Shown here piece by piece: positions 1 to 10,045 of a DNA stretch of 64,000 bases; within the stretch, counting starts at the first letter, position 1; every line of letters starts with the position of its first letter. Below the pieces are notes generated by a model, which ran no database searches, was not told where the DNA came from, and saw only the letters and a program-made list of their open reading frames with translations. Position numbers and translations under genes: made by a program. Source of the DNA: Oscillatoria sp. FACHB-1406 (lineage in GTDB: Bacteria; Cyanobacteriota; Cyanobacteriia; Cyanobacteriales; Spirulinaceae); assembly GCF_014698145.1 (NCBI RefSeq), contig NZ_JACJSM010000006.1, positions 1 through 64,000 of the forward strand. Reading direction: 5' to 3'.

Positions 1-101
1 GCCTGGGGAGAGTTCGACCTCTGTCAACTAGACGCAAATCTAGTTGGCAAGTTGTCTCGCTGAATCAGGAATCCCCGTTACTTTAGTACGGGGAGTGTCA
101 A
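1..101 (+). mobile_element. Probable 3' end of an IS200/IS605-type element (tnpB tail plus right-end hairpin)
   Basis: An open frame runs from base 1 to a TGA at 61-63 and ends in VGKLSR. Four bases later comes a 35-bp block (67-101): AGGAATCCCC, a CCCCG/CGGGG hairpin, then AGTGTCAA. A second 35-bp block with the same two ends lies at 62281-62315. A hairpin followed by GTGTCAA just after a tnpB stop is usual at right ends of cyanobacterial IS200/IS605 elements, and in TnpB systems the guide RNA scaffold overlaps this place. The window edge removes the rest of the gene, so the tnpB assignment is inferred from about 20 residues and the hairpin. Confidence 0.45.
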
Positions 102-348
102 TCTCTATTCCTTTCCTAATAAAAACAACTCTTAGCGTTGCCGACTGCGATAATTTTTAGGGGGATAGTAGACTCCACGCGATGGCAATCCAAAATATAT
201 TCATTGAATTCCCGGACTCGTTGGCAACTCTCCGGATTTTCTGGGCGGCTAGGGGAAGCAATTTTGAATCTCGAGCGCGAGGGACTCCGAAGCTTATCGG
301 GTTAGTCCGCTCGCGCTGTTGAATAGCGTGAATTCCAAGGGAGCGAGC

Positions 349-1953
349 TTAGATTGTCGCGATCGCTTGAGTTGCATCGCTTTGTTGCCGCTGCAACGCA
401 CCGCACAAGCGGTTCAACGCGCTAATATAAGCGCGAGCCGAAGCGACGATAATATCGGTATTCGCAGCATGACCGGAGTAAGTTCGCCCTTGATGGCGCA
501 GGCGAATGGTCACTTCTCCCATTGCATCGATCCCTTCGGTAACAGATTTAACCGAAAATTCGATCAGTTCGTTGGGAATATTGGTGACGCGGTTGATTGC
601 TTTATAGACAGCATCGACCGGCCCAGTTCCGATCGCGGCATCCGTGCGTTCTTCGCCTTCGGGAGTGCGAATTGTTACCGTTGCCGTCGGGCAGGCGCGA
701 TCGCCGCAAGAAACTTGCACGAACTCCAAGCGGAACAATTCAGCCGGTTGCTGCGTTTCGTCGTTAACGATCGCTTCTAAATCCCAGTCGGTAATTTCCT
801 TCTTTTTGTCGGCAACTTCTTTAAAGCGCACAAAGGCTTTATTTAACTCCGTTTCTGACAGTTCGTAGCCCAATTCCTTCAAGCGGGTACTGAAGGCGTG
901 GCGGCCGGAAAGTTTGCCTAAAACGATGAGATTATTAGTCAATCCGATGGATTCGGCATCCATAATCTCGTAAGTAAGGCGGTTTTTCAGCACGCCATCT
1001 TGATGAATTCCGGATTCGTGGGCGAAGGCATTTGCACCGACGATCGCTTTATTGGGTTGTACCGTCATCCCGGTGAGGTTAGACACCAAACGGGAGGTTT
1101 TGGCAATTTGTCGCGTATCGATGTTGGTGAGGGGTTCCTCGGATTCTGCCGGACGACCGAGGAAGGGGTTGAAGTATTGGCGGCGGACGTAAAGCGCCAT
1201 CACCAGTTCTTCGAGGGCGGCGTTTCCGGCGCGTTCGCCGATCCCGTTAATCGTGCATTCGAGTTGGCGCGCGCCGTTTTTAATGGCTTCGAGGAAGTTA
1301 GCAACGGCGAGTCCGAGGTCGTTGTGTCCGTGGACGGAGATGATGGCGCGATCGATATTCGGCACGTTCTTTTTAATGCCGCCGATCAATGCACCAAACT
1401 CTCCCGGTGTCAAGTACCCAACCGTATCGGGGATATTAACGGTGGTTGCGCCCGCATCAATGGCGGCTTCCAGGACTTGATAGAGGAATTCCGGATCGCT
1501 GCGTCCGGCATCTTCCGGGGAGAATTCGACATCATCCGTAAAGGTTTTGGCGTAGGCGACCATTTCCGGCGCGATCGCGAGAACTTCAGAGCGCGATCGC
1601 TTCAATTTATACTTGAGGTGAATGTCGGAGGTGGCGATAAAGGTGTGAATTCGGGATTTGTGGGCGGGTTTGAGCGCTTCGCCCGCGCGGGCGATATCTT
1701 CAGTACGCGCTCGCGCCAAACCGCAAATCGTCGGCCCGCCTTCGATTCCTACCACTTCAGCAATTCTTTGTACCGCCTCAAAATCGCCGGGGCTAGTGTA
1801 GGGAAAACCGGCTTCAATAATGTCAACGCCCAGTCTTGCTAGGGACTTCGCGATCGACAGTTTTTCATCCAGGTTCAGGCTAGCACCGGGCGATTGTTCG
1901 CCATCGCGGAGAGTCGTATCGAAGATGATAATGCGATCGCTCTGGACGTTCAT
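349..1953 (-). CDS. leuA: 2-isopropylmalate synthase
   Basis: Condenses acetyl-CoA with 2-oxoisovalerate to 2-isopropylmalate, the committed step of leucine synthesis, in the cytosol. The 534-residue protein opens with the family signature [12 protein letters not shown] (residues 12-23) of the HMGL-like TIM barrel. It contains the metal-binding HGHND motif and, in its last third, the LeuA regulatory domain that binds leucine. The frame is open to a Met at 1986, but family homology starts at the Met at 1953 (MNVQSDR), so I chose that. The stop is TAA at 349-351. It stands alone. Length is normal for the bacterial enzyme. Confidence 0.96.
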   Translation of the reverse strand: MNVQSDRIIIFDTTLRDGEQSPGASLNLDEKLSIAKSLARLGVDIIEAGFPYTSPGDFEAVQRIAEVVGIEGGPTICGLARARTEDIARAGEALKPAHKSRIHTFIATSDIHLKYKLKRSRSEVLAIAPEMVAYAKTFTDDVEFSPEDAGRSDPEFLYQVLEAAIDAGATTVNIPDTVGYLTPGEFGALIGGIKKNVPNIDRAIISVHGHNDLGLAVANFLEAIKNGARQLECTINGIGERAGNAALEELVMALYVRRQYFNPFLGRPAESEEPLTNIDTRQIAKTSRLVSNLTGMTVQPNKAIVGANAFAHESGIHQDGVLKNRLTYEIMDAESIGLTNNLIVLGKLSGRHAFSTRLKELGYELSETELNKAFVRFKEVADKKKEITDWDLEAIVNDETQQPAELFRLEFVQVSCGDRACPTATVTIRTPEGEERTDAAIGTGPVDAVYKAINRVTNIPNELIEFSVKSVTEGIDAMGEVTIRLRHQGRTYSGHAANTDIIVASARAYISALNRLCGALQRQQSDATQAIATI

Positions 1954-2291
1954 TATTTCATTCCAATTTTTTGAGTGGTTTAACACTCTCTACTCTAAAC
2001 CAATTTTCCAGAACTGAGCTAGCCGCCTCGATACAAATTTTAAAGCCCAGCGCTCAAAACCATTCGAGAGGTTTTACCACCCGCAAACCCAGCTAATGCC
2101 TAGCTTTAAGTCGGTTAGCAAGGTCGGTAGTCAGGTATCGGAGTGCGCAGCGTAACGCACCTCTCGATTGATGGGCAGATGCGTCACGGCGCGAAGATAA
2201 ATTCATTTAAATCGCGCCTAACGCACCTTAAGAGTTTTACTGCCTCAATGCTGTCAATTTTCCCCGATCGATTGTCAATTGTTAAAGGAAG
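1954..2291. other. Intergenic region between leuA and the NYN gene
   Basis: I find no gene here. It must hold the leuA promoter, reading toward lower coordinates. Around 2140-2163 it carries GTGCGCAGCGTAACGCAC, a degraded copy of the GTGCGTTAGCGGAGCGTAACGCAC palindrome seen in full at 20062-20090 and 41944-41970. This suggests an old small-repeat insertion. Confidence 0.5.
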
Positions 2292-2813
2292 CTACAAACA
2301 ATCGTTTTTCTCAATGGCGTTGCGAATATCGTTGAGATCGATGTAACAATCGGCAGCATTGCGTAATTCTCTAGCGATCATTCCTTCGGTTGAGACGACC
2401 GTAATATGGGTATTTTTCGATCGCAACAATTCGATCGCGCGTTCAAAGTCCCCATCCCCACTAAAAAGCACGACTCGATTATACTGTTCGCAGGTATTAA
2501 ACATATCGACCACAATTTCAATATCGAGATTGGCTTTTTGGGAATAACGCCCAGAATTATCGTCGTAATATTCTTTAAGAATCTTCGTCCGTACCGTATA
2601 CCCCAAACTGATTAAAGCATCCCGAAAACCGCGCTGATCTTGGGGGTCTTTTAGTCCGGTGTACCAAAACGCATTGACTAAAGTTACATAGGGTTCGCTT
2701 TTGAAATACTCGAGAACGCGACGGGGATCGAAAAACCAACCATTTTTTTGTTGAGCATAGAACATATTGTTTCCGTCCACAAAGACAGAAAGACGATCCT
2801 TAATAAAATGCAT
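2292..2813 (-). CDS. NYN domain (LabA/DUF88-like) putative ribonuclease
   Basis: A 173-residue single-domain protein of the NYN/PIN-like fold. The acidic residues expected of the metal site are visible: D13 in FVDGNNMFYA, D96 and D102 in DIEIVVDM, and D119/D121 in FSGDGDF. NYN proteins of this type (LabA/DUF88) are usually RNases or regulators; in Synechococcus LabA affects clock-controlled transcription. The precise substrate cannot be told from sequence. The start at 2813 begins directly with the domain. Neighbours leuA and glgB suggest no operon. Confidence 0.85.
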   Translation of the reverse strand: MHFIKDRLSVFVDGNNMFYAQQKNGWFFDPRRVLEYFKSEPYVTLVNAFWYTGLKDPQDQRGFRDALISLGYTVRTKILKEYYDDNSGRYSQKANLDIEIVVDMFNTCEQYNRVVLFSGDGDFERAIELLRSKNTHITVVSTEGMIARELRNAADCYIDLNDIRNAIEKNDCL

Positions 2814-3598
2814 AAATAGGAATACCTGAGATTAGAAAATAAGCAACTTTGTTGCAACCTAATATTTTAGCAACTTTCCATTCCAAAAAGTCCCAATTTT
2901 TGCGCTACCTGTTTTTCTGCCTAGCGACAGCCTTCAAGCAAAAGACAATTTTGTTACCAGTCCGAGGATTTCCTCGCGACAGAGGAGTGCAGAAGGAGAG
3001 TTAAAGACGATTCGCGATCGCGATCGAACAGATAGCTGTAGGAAAATATTATTGAGAGCGAGGTAATGGCAAAAAAATATCGAAAGGCTTGACCTCGAAA
3101 CTATTCTCGAGATAGCCAAAGCCGGATAAGCATAAATTTTTCATTAGCTGTAGGAAGTCAACTTAGGCTGAGGCTCGACCTAGAAAGAGTGACAAGCCTC
3201 GAGGGGGGTATTAACATTTGAGAGCCGCTCCGGTGGGAGTCGCGTGACGGAACTAATTTAAGATTAAATTAAGAAATACTATACACGAACCGCTCCTGAC
3301 AATCCCCAGCGCCAAAACGCCAGACATTGCAGGTGAGGTCGCTCTAAATGGTTCACTACGGATCGTAGCAGGATTTTGGGCTTTTTAAGGCGCTCGGCAT
3401 CGGAGTTAAGTCAGGGAGCCAATCTCAGAACAAGGCTTGACAAAATTAATAAATTGCGTACATTTCCCCTCGAGATTCAAGACGACCCTCAGACGCGGAA
3501 AATCGAGCCAACCCATCTGTATCCAAACTGGACTAAACTGGTCACAACCTTTTTTTCTACCCTAAATTCTTCGCTCGATCGCTCTCAATCATACATAA
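2814..3598. other. Long intergenic region upstream of glgB
   Basis: About 785 bp without a convincing gene. Short frames on both strands (for example 2934-3119 minus and 3376-3645 plus) show no recognisable product. The stretch at 3254-3273 reads on the minus strand as two CTTAA-starting octamers 11 bp apart, but no target gene is placed suitably. It should hold the glgB promoter and a long leader; I cannot place the start. Confidence 0.4.
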
Positions 3599-5884
3599 AT
3601 GCATACAACCACTCCCCGCGAACAAGTCGATCTCATTGTTTATAACCAACACCACGACCCCTTTCAAATCCTCGGTCCCCATCCGGTCGAGCAAAATGGG
3701 GACAGTCCCAATCAGTGGGTCGTTCGCGCCTATCTCCCCAAAGCATCTGCCGCTTGGGTCATCTGTCCGGACGAGCGCAAAGAGTATTCCATGCAATCCG
3801 TCCATCATCCCAACTTTTTTGAATGCGCGATCGCAACAGAAGAACTCGCTAACTACCAACTCCGCATCCAAGAAGGAGAACACGAGCGCGTCACCTACGA
3901 CCCCTATGCCTTCCGCTCCCCCAAACTCACCGAGTTTGACCTCCACCTCTTCACCGAAGGCAACCATCACCGCATTTACGAAAAACTCGGCGCTCACCCC
4001 ACTGAAATCGACGGTATCACAGGCGTTTACTTCGCAGTTTGGGCCCCTAGCGCTCGCAACGTTTCAGTTCTGGGCGACTTCAACCAGTGGGACGGACGAC
4101 AGCATCAAATGCGCAAAAAGGGAAATGGAACCTGGGAACTCTTCATTCCCGAACTCGGTGTCGGCACTTCCTATAAATACGAAATTAAAAACCAAGAAGG
4201 TCACATCTACGAAAAATCCGACCCCTATGGTTTTCAGCAAGAAGTTCGCCCCAAAACCGCCTCTATCGTCGCTAACCTCGATAACTACCAATGGAATGAC
4301 AGCGATTGGCTAGAAAAGCGCCGCCATACCGAACCTCTCACGCAACCCGTCTCGGTCTATGAAGTTCACATCGGTTCTTGGTTGCACGAATCTTACGACA
4401 ACCCGCCCCGCCACCTCCACGGCGAAGGTCAATCGATAGCCGTTAACGAATATAAATACGGCGCGCGCTATCTAACCTACTACGAACTGGCTGAAAAATT
4501 AATCCCCTACGTCAAAGAACTGGGTTACACCCACATCGAACTCTTACCCATTGCCGAACATCCCTTCGATGGCTCTTGGGGGTATCAAGTTACGGGGTAT
4601 TACGCGCCAACCTCGCGTTTTGGCACTCCAGAAGATTTCATGTATTTTGTAGACCAATGTCACAAAAACGATATTGGCGTAATTGTAGACTGGGTTCCCG
4701 GACATTTCCCCAAAGACGGACACGGTTTAGCATTTTTTGATGGAACTCACCTTTACGAACATGGCGATCCTCGCAAGGGCGAACATAAAGAGTGGGGAAC
4801 GCTAGTTTTTAATTACTCTCGCAACGAAGTCCGCAACTTCTTAGTTGCCAATGCTCTTTTTTGGTTCGATAAATACCACATTGATGGCATTCGCGTGGAT
4901 GCGGTTGCTTCCATGCTTTATCTCGATTACTGTCGAAATCCGGGCGAGTGGGTCACGAATGAATATGGCGGTCGGGAAAATCTAGAAGCAGCAGATTTCT
5001 TGCGTCAGGTGAACTCGGTTTTATTTAGTTATTTTCCCGGCGTAATTTCTGTTGCTGAAGAATCGACTTCTTGGCCGATGGTATCTTGGCCGACTTACGC
5101 AGGGGGATTAGGCTTCAATTTGAAGTGGAATATGGGCTGGATGCACGATATGTTGGATTATTTCCACATGGATCCGTGGTTCCGACAGTTCCACCAAAAC
5201 AACATTACGTTTAGTATGTGGTACAACCACAGCGAGAATTATATGTTGGCGCTTTCCCACGATGAAGTGGTTCACGGGAAAAGTTCCATGATTGGCAAAA
5301 TGCCCGGGGATACGTGGCAAAAGTTGGCGAACGTTCGCTGCTTGTTTTCGTATATGTACGCCCATCCCGGTAAGAAAACCATGTTTATGAGCATGGAATT
5401 GGGACAATGGGGTGAGTGGAATGTGTGGAGCGACTTGGACTGGGAGCTTTTGCAGTACGAACCGCACCAACAATTAAAACAGTTCTTCTGCGCGCTGAAT
5501 TTGTTGTATAAAACCGAGCCAGCTTTGTACAGCCGAGATTTCGAGCAAGAAGGGTTTGAGTGGATCGATTGTAGCGATAATCGTCATAGCGTCGTCTCTT
5601 TTATGCGTCGCGCGAAAGAAAGCGATGAGTTTATTGTTGTCGTTTGCAATTTTACGCCCCAACCTTACAGTCACTACCGAATTGGCGTACCAGAGGCTGG
5701 CTTTTATGCGGAAATTTTCAACAGCGATGCCAAACCTTTTGGTGGAAGCAATATGGGGAATTTAGGCGGAAAGTGGACGGAGGAGTGGTCGTTCCACGAG
5801 CATCCCTATTCTCTTGATTTGTGTTTGCCACCTTTGGGCGTTTTGATGTTTAAGTGGGAACCTAAAGAAGAGGTCGATGCTTAA
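3599..5884 (+). CDS. glgB: 1,4-alpha-glucan branching enzyme
   Basis: Introduces alpha-1,6 branches into glycogen (GH13). The protein has 761 residues: an N-terminal beta-sandwich (CBM48-like) region, the catalytic barrel, and a C-terminal all-beta domain. Catalytic residues align with E. coli GlgB at identical spacing: nucleophile D434 in GIRVDA, acid/base E487 in VAEES, and D555 in SHDEVVH. Length is that of the long cyanobacterial form with an extended N terminus. The first in-frame Met with family-like sequence ([13 protein letters not shown]) is at 3599. It is monocistronic; ndhD lies 343 bp downstream. Confidence 0.97.
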   Translation: MHTTTPREQVDLIVYNQHHDPFQILGPHPVEQNGDSPNQWVVRAYLPKASAAWVICPDERKEYSMQSVHHPNFFECAIATEELANYQLRIQEGEHERVTYDPYAFRSPKLTEFDLHLFTEGNHHRIYEKLGAHPTEIDGITGVYFAVWAPSARNVSVLGDFNQWDGRQHQMRKKGNGTWELFIPELGVGTSYKYEIKNQEGHIYEKSDPYGFQQEVRPKTASIVANLDNYQWNDSDWLEKRRHTEPLTQPVSVYEVHIGSWLHESYDNPPRHLHGEGQSIAVNEYKYGARYLTYYELAEKLIPYVKELGYTHIELLPIAEHPFDGSWGYQVTGYYAPTSRFGTPEDFMYFVDQCHKNDIGVIVDWVPGHFPKDGHGLAFFDGTHLYEHGDPRKGEHKEWGTLVFNYSRNEVRNFLVANALFWFDKYHIDGIRVDAVASMLYLDYCRNPGEWVTNEYGGRENLEAADFLRQVNSVLFSYFPGVISVAEESTSWPMVSWPTYAGGLGFNLKWNMGWMHDMLDYFHMDPWFRQFHQNNITFSMWYNHSENYMLALSHDEVVHGKSSMIGKMPGDTWQKLANVRCLFSYMYAHPGKKTMFMSMELGQWGEWNVWSDLDWELLQYEPHQQLKQFFCALNLLYKTEPALYSRDFEQEGFEWIDCSDNRHSVVSFMRRAKESDEFIVVVCNFTPQPYSHYRIGVPEAGFYAEIFNSDAKPFGGSNMGNLGGKWTEEWSFHEHPYSLDLCLPPLGVLMFKWEPKEEVDA

Positions 5885-6227
5885 CTAAAATTTGGCAATT
5901 CTCGCGCCAGCAGGGCGAAGCTTCATTGACTCAGTTGGCGCGGGAGGTCAAATTTAGAAGAAAATTTTCGATGAGAGACGGTAGAGCATTCTGCGATCGC
6001 AACAACTTCGCCCTCTTGCTTTAAAAAATTGACCTAATCTTACCGAAGGTTAAAGTAGGCTGAAATTCGAGCGCCGGACGCTCCAACTTGGTTTAAGGTG
6101 TATAGAGCGCGATCGCGGGTGAATTCAATCAGAGTAAGCTATTTGCCCCCTCTGCCCCTTCCCCCGCACGCCACATCCTAACCCATAACCCCAAACCGAA
6201 CCGATCCAGTTCTTAGTAACCTTAGCC
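5885..6227. other. Intergenic region glgB-ndhD with an inverted repeat
   Basis: No gene seen. An imperfect inverted repeat, CTCGCGCCA near 5902 and TGGCGCGGGAG near 5936, could form a stem just after glgB. It has no T-run, so a terminator call would be weak. The remainder should contain the ndhD promoter. Confidence 0.35.
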
Positions 6228-7811
6228 ATGAATCTAGAAAATTTTCCCTGGCTAACCACGATTATCCTGTTTCCCATTGCTGCCGCAATGCTGATTCCGA
6301 TTATTCCGGATAAAGACGGCAAAACCGTGCGATGGTACGCTTTGGTTATCGGGTTAATCGACTTTGCCTTTATCGTTTACGCATTCTGTACTGGGTATGA
6401 CTTCTCCAACCCCAACCTGCAACTGGTAGAAAGTTACACCTGGCTGCCGGAACTCGACTTGAAATGGTCGGTTGGAGCCGATGGCCTCTCCATGCCTTTA
6501 ATTTTGCTCACCGGCTTTATTACCACCTTAGCAACGATGGCCGCTTGGCCCGTCACGCTCAAGCCGAAACTCTTCTACTTCTTGATGCTCGCAATGTACG
6601 GCGGACAGATTGCCGTTTTCGCCGTTCAGGATCTGCTGCTCTTTTTCCTGGTATGGGAGTTGGAGTTGGTGCCGGTGTACTTGATTTTAGCGATTTGGGG
6701 CGGGAAAAAGCGCCTCTACGCCGCGACTAAATTTATTCTCTACACGGCGGGGGGATCGCTATTTATCCTGATTGCAGCGCTAACGATGGCGTTTTACGGC
6801 GATACGACGACTTTCGATATGAGCGCGATCGCAGCCAAGGATTTCCCCATTAAACTACAACTTCTCCTCTACGGCGGTTTTCTCATCGCTTACGGTGTAA
6901 AACTGCCCATCTTCCCCCTTCATACCTGGCTGCCGGACGCGCACGGCGAAGCCACTGCCCCCGCCCATATGTTACTGGCGGGCATCCTCTTAAAAATGGG
7001 CGGATATGCCCTGCTTCGCATGAACGCGGGAATGCTACCCGACGCTCACGCGACCTTCGCCCCCGTCCTCGTTATTCTGGGGGTGGTGAATATTATCTAC
7101 GCCGCGCTTACCTCTTTTGCTCAACGCAATCTCAAGCGCAAAATTGCCTATTCTTCCATCTCCCACATGGGATTCGTGCTGATTGGGATGGCATCTTTTA
7201 CGCCCTTGGGAATCAGCGGCGCAGTGCTGCAAATGATTTCCCACGGCTTAATTGGGGCGAGCTTATTCTTTATGGTCGGCTGTACCTACGATCGCACCCA
7301 TACGCTGATGTTAGATGAAATGGGCGGCGTAGGGCAGAAAATGAAGAAAGTCTTCGCGATGTGGACGGCTTGTTCTTTGGCTTCTCTCGCGTTGCCGGGA
7401 ATGAGCGGTTTTGTCGCCGAATTGATGGTATTTGTCGGTTTCGCCACCAGCGATGCCTATAGCCTCCCCTTCCGAGTGATTGTCGTTCTCTTAGCAGCGG
7501 TAGGCGTAATTCTCACGCCGGTTTACCTGCTCTCGATGCTGCGAGAAATCTTCTACGGTAAAGAAAATCCAGAGCTTGCCGACGAATCGCTTATCGACGC
7601 AGAACCGCGCGAAGTGTTTATTATTGCTTGCTTACTCGTTCCCATTATTGGGATTGGATTTTACCCGAAAATTGCAACGCAGATTTACGATTCAACTACG
7701 ACAGCTTTAACGCAACGGTTGCGCGCCTCCGTTCCGACTTTAGCAGCCTCGAATGCTATGACGGGGCAGTCTCAATCTCTTGCCGTTTTGCGCGCGCCAG
7801 AAATTCGTTAA
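6228..7811 (+). CDS. ndhD: NAD(P)H-quinone oxidoreductase subunit 4 (NDH-1 proton-pumping subunit)
   Basis: A 527-residue membrane subunit of the thylakoid NDH-1 complex, homologous to NuoM/ND4 and to Mrp antiporters. It takes part in proton translocation during cyclic electron flow and respiration. The conserved glutamate segment [10 protein letters not shown] and the segment [17 protein letters not shown], typical of NuoM-type antiporter subunits, are present, with about 14 hydrophobic helices. Cyanobacteria carry several ndhD paralogs, D1/D2 respiratory and D3/D4 for CO2 uptake. No ndhF or cup gene is adjacent, so a D1/D2-type role is an inference. A strong hairpin follows at 7834. Confidence 0.95.
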   Translation: MNLENFPWLTTIILFPIAAAMLIPIIPDKDGKTVRWYALVIGLIDFAFIVYAFCTGYDFSNPNLQLVESYTWLPELDLKWSVGADGLSMPLILLTGFITTLATMAAWPVTLKPKLFYFLMLAMYGGQIAVFAVQDLLLFFLVWELELVPVYLILAIWGGKKRLYAATKFILYTAGGSLFILIAALTMAFYGDTTTFDMSAIAAKDFPIKLQLLLYGGFLIAYGVKLPIFPLHTWLPDAHGEATAPAHMLLAGILLKMGGYALLRMNAGMLPDAHATFAPVLVILGVVNIIYAALTSFAQRNLKRKIAYSSISHMGFVLIGMASFTPLGISGAVLQMISHGLIGASLFFMVGCTYDRTHTLMLDEMGGVGQKMKKVFAMWTACSLASLALPGMSGFVAELMVFVGFATSDAYSLPFRVIVVLLAAVGVILTPVYLLSMLREIFYGKENPELADESLIDAEPREVFIIACLLVPIIGIGFYPKIATQIYDSTTTALTQRLRASVPTLAASNAMTGQSQSLAVLRAPEIR

Positions 7812-7833
7812 AAGGCGCGATCGCACTGAGGTT

Positions 7834-7895
7834 AAAACCGGGTTTCTCGTTACAATAAGCCAGCGGTTATTGTTAATTGAGAAGCCCGGTTTTTC
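7834..7895 (+). terminator. Intrinsic terminator after ndhD
   Basis: AAAACCGGGTTTCTC (from 7834) pairs with GAGAAGCCCGGTTTTT (to about 7895), with a further inner pairing of ACAATAA with TTATTGT. The distal arm runs into a T tract. The arrangement is a large rho-independent terminator between ndhD and the next gene. Confidence 0.75.
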
Positions 7896-7900
7896 TCACG

Positions 7901-8620
7901 ATGAAGAAATGGAAATGGCTTAAAATTGCGATCGCGGGCTTCCTGATTTTCGCTCTGGCGCGATTCGGACTGCCCTTAGCCAAATCGGGATGCTGGCTCG
8001 ATTGGTGTCCCTTCGCTTCCTATTCTTCTCCCAGTCTTCCCCTCTCGGGATCGGCAGCCTCAGAAGTCGGTTTAAATTATTCCCAATTATCTCTTTTTCT
8101 CTCCCATAAAAACTTCAAAAAAGCCGATCGCGAAACCGCTGAAAAAATCCTCCAAGCTGTCAATAAACAGAAGTTTGGGATGCTAGAATCAAAAGATATT
8201 AAAAACTTCCCCTGTCAAGATTTACGCACCCTCAATAATCTTTGGCTCCACCACAGCCAAGGGAAATTTGGCTTCACCGTTCAACAGCAACTCTACGCCT
8301 CAATTCATAACGAATTGCAGCAACAATCGCCGCGCAATCCTTATCTTAATTCCGATTCCTTCGATCGCTTTGCCGAACGGGTAGAATGGAAACGCGCCAA
8401 TCGACCGTACCTCGAACCGAAAGACGAATTACCGCTCAATCCCGCAGGAAAACCCGGACACCTCCCCCGGTATTATCTCCAGTTAAAAGTTCATCGCTGC
8501 TGCCGGGAATTTGTTGCGGGAACGCTATGTTTTCTATGTCGATCTCCTTTAAGTACGGCTCCTGAAATGATGCAAGAGTTTTCAGAACGCACGAAAAGTT
8601 GTTATTTAAAATCGGGTTGA
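7901..8620 (+). CDS. GUN4 domain protein with an N-terminal membrane anchor
   Basis: The 239-residue protein starts at ATG 7901; a TTG eight codons earlier lies inside the preceding terminator stem and is unlikely. Residues about 8-27 form one hydrophobic helix, so the rest is probably membrane-tethered. The middle shows the GUN4 pattern: a helical stretch with KKADRET, then CQDLRTLNNLWLHHSQGKFGF, where true Gun4 has a similar CEDLRTIDQLW..YS.GKFGFSVQ. Gun4 binds porphyrins and stimulates Mg-chelatase. Many cyanobacterial paralogs carry the fold with other partners, so I do not call this gun4 itself. A second GUN4 protein lies at 29942. Confidence 0.8.
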   Translation: MKKWKWLKIAIAGFLIFALARFGLPLAKSGCWLDWCPFASYSSPSLPLSGSAASEVGLNYSQLSLFLSHKNFKKADRETAEKILQAVNKQKFGMLESKDIKNFPCQDLRTLNNLWLHHSQGKFGFTVQQQLYASIHNELQQQSPRNPYLNSDSFDRFAERVEWKRANRPYLEPKDELPLNPAGKPGHLPRYYLQLKVHRCCREFVAGTLCFLCRSPLSTAPEMMQEFSERTKSCYLKSG

Positions 8621-8626
8621 AGATTG

Positions 8627-9046
8627 ATGAGCAATGAAGCCAATACTTGCCGCAAGTATGTAGAATCTAAGTTATTCTTGACTACACCCGAGAATAAGTC
8701 CGCACCCTCTACCGTTCTACCCTAGAGAGCCGGTCAACCTACTCAGTCATGGGCAAAATTGCGCTGGTGGGCATTGCCGCCTTGATGCCCTTTTTTTTAG
8801 GTTCAATCCCAGAAACGGCAATGCCCACCCTACGATAGAGCGTGTTTGACCGATGAAAAGGGTTCTGCAACGTTGGGCTGATCCCGAACAGCGATCGCAA
8901 ATTATTGATTTGTTAGCAGAACGGGGATAAACTTTGAAAACTCGAAGGAGGCAACGAACCAACCGGACGCTGACCCGTTCGATAGCACAACCCCATTGGG
9001 ATGTAGCCAGGGATGCTGAGGGAAAGGATAAGGCTTGGCGGGTAGC
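8627..9046 (+). pseudogene. Relic of a type I restriction enzyme R subunit (hsdR)
   Basis: Two separated fragments match the ends of an HsdR protein. From ATG 8627 the frame reads MSNEANTCRKYVESKL, like the usual N terminus of cyanobacterial HsdR, and breaks down soon after. From about 8853 the frame reads RWADPEQRSQIIDLLAERG and, after a one-base shift, NFENSKEATNQPDADPFD, which is the conserved C-terminal segment of HsdR. The central helicase and nuclease parts are missing. A ~129-bp repeat (8722-8850) sits between the fragments and a MITE (9050-9147) follows. It is clearly non-functional. Confidence 0.7.
8722..8850. repeat. ~129-bp repeat, copy A
   Basis: Begins CTAGAGAGCCGGTCAAC and ends ATAGAGCGTGTTTGAC. 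Inside, GGTGGGCATTGCC and GGCAATGCCCACC form a 13-bp inverted repeat around a T-rich loop. Copy B at 9918-10044 is nearly identical with a few substitutions and two fewer bases. The terminal GGTCAA/TTGAC parts are roughly complementary. This looks like a MITE-type element inserted into the hsdR relic. Confidence 0.75.
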
Positions 9047-9049
9047 TGA

Positions 9050-9147
9050 TACCAATTCTCAGTTACGATGCACTAAATTTTTCGTCGTAGGGGCATAACA
9101 TTGTTATGCCCTCTTCGGGAATCATGCAAAATCAATGAGAATTGGTA
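9050..9147. mobile_element. MITE, TACCAATT family (98 bp, TSD TGA)
   Basis: The ends are TACCAATTCTC and GAGAATTGGTA, perfect inverted repeats of 11 bp. The element is bracketed by TGA (9047-9049) and TGA (9148-9150), a 3-bp target duplication. An internal palindrome GGGGCATAACATTGTTATGCCC is present. Relatives sit at 22041, 34963, 48594 and, truncated, 41936. No transposase is encoded, so movement would need one supplied in trans. Confidence 0.75.
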
Positions 9148-9192
9148 TGAGATTATGGCAGAGATTCAAGGAATTTTGGAGAACTAATTGAA

Positions 9193-9417
9193 ATGAGCAT
9201 CGAGCAAACAGTATTAGAAAAATTACGGCAGTTGCCTCTAGATAAACAGCAGGAGTTACTGGATTTTGCTGAATTTTTATACCAAAAAATAACAAATAAG
9301 TCTTCTTTAAGGAGTGTTAGGGGATTATGTGCCGATTTGAAGGTAGATATTACTGAGAAAGAGATTGCTAAAGCGCGAAAAGAAATGTGGGGTAATTTTC
9401 CAAGGGATATCATCTAA
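9193..9417 (+). CDS. DUF2281-type antitoxin
   Basis: A 74-residue protein with the DUF2281 pattern (LEKLRQLPLDKQQELLDFAEFL), commonly found next to PIN-domain toxins. It would bind and neutralise the toxin and probably repress the operon. The start ATG at 9193 is preceded by GGAG at 9178. Its stop TAA shares its last base with the ATG of the next gene, so the two are translationally coupled. Confidence 0.8.
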   Translation: MSIEQTVLEKLRQLPLDKQQELLDFAEFLYQKITNKSSLRSVRGLCADLKVDITEKEIAKARKEMWGNFPRDII

Positions 9418-9821
9418 TGACATCAGTTGTAGCGGATACACATACTTTAATTTGGTATATTTTTGATTTACCAAGATTATCAGAAGCCGCATTAACCGCA
9501 TTAGAACAAGCAGTTAATGCAGGAAATCCTATTTATGTATCAGCTATCTCAATCGTAGAAATTGCTTATTTGGTTGAGAAGGGACGCTTAGAAGAAGAAG
9601 TCCTGACCCGTATTTTAAATGCTTTGGACGACCCCAACGTTGGTATTACCCTAGCACCTCTAGAACGTAATGTGTCGGCAACGATTCGACAAATTGACCG
9701 TGTAATAGTTCCGGATATGCCAGATAGGATTATTGCTGCTACAGCTTTGTCTTTAGGTTTTCCTCTTGTTACTCGCGATCTGAAAATTCAGGGGTTAACT
9801 AACATTCATACGATTTGGTGA
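9417..9821 (+). CDS. PIN-domain ribonuclease toxin (VapC-like)
   Basis: The 134-residue PIN domain protein is the toxin of the pair. Acidic metal-binding residues are visible: D7 in VVADTHTLIWY, E in IVEIAYL, and D in MPDRIIAATAL, followed by the terminal VTRDLKIQ. VapC-family proteins cleave tRNA or rRNA when free of antitoxin. It starts one base inside the upstream stop. The module lies between two ~128-bp repeats and beside a dead hsdR, in accessory DNA. Confidence 0.88.
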   Translation: MTSVVADTHTLIWYIFDLPRLSEAALTALEQAVNAGNPIYVSAISIVEIAYLVEKGRLEEEVLTRILNALDDPNVGITLAPLERNVSATIRQIDRVIVPDMPDRIIAATALSLGFPLVTRDLKIQGLTNIHTIW

Positions 9822-9917
9822 AGATGTAGCGGATATTTTGCAGAAGGATCGGCGGGTGGTAGAGACTATGGCAGAGATTCAAGAAATAATGTATAAAAAT
9901 TGGTAGTGGCTCTACAC

Positions 9918-10044
9918 CTAGAGAGCCGGTCAACTACTCGATCGCGGGCAAAATTACGCGGGTGGGCATTGCCGACTTTATGCCTTTTTTTTAGGTTCAA
10001 TCCCAGAAACGGCAATGCCCACCCTACGATAGAGCGTGTTTGAC
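9918..10044. repeat. ~127-bp repeat, copy B
   Basis: The second copy of the element at 8722-8850, in the same orientation, with the same GGTGGGCATTGCC/GGCAATGCCCACC stem and the same ends. Together the copies enclose the DUF2281/PIN module. Just before it (9859-9876) a short TATGGCAGAGATTCAAG segment repeats one at 9154-9171, so the flanks are also partly duplicated. Confidence 0.75.
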
Positions 10045-10045
10045 T

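Noticed and set aside
1000-1842. A 280-codon plus-strand frame across leuA
   Set aside because: It is the antisense shadow of leuA. Its translation shows no family pattern and leuA is certain.
3254-3273. Pho-box-like CTTAATTT-AAT-CTTAAATT on the minus strand
   Set aside because: The only minus-strand gene it could serve is 440 bp away (NYN), and AT-rich sequence makes chance likely.
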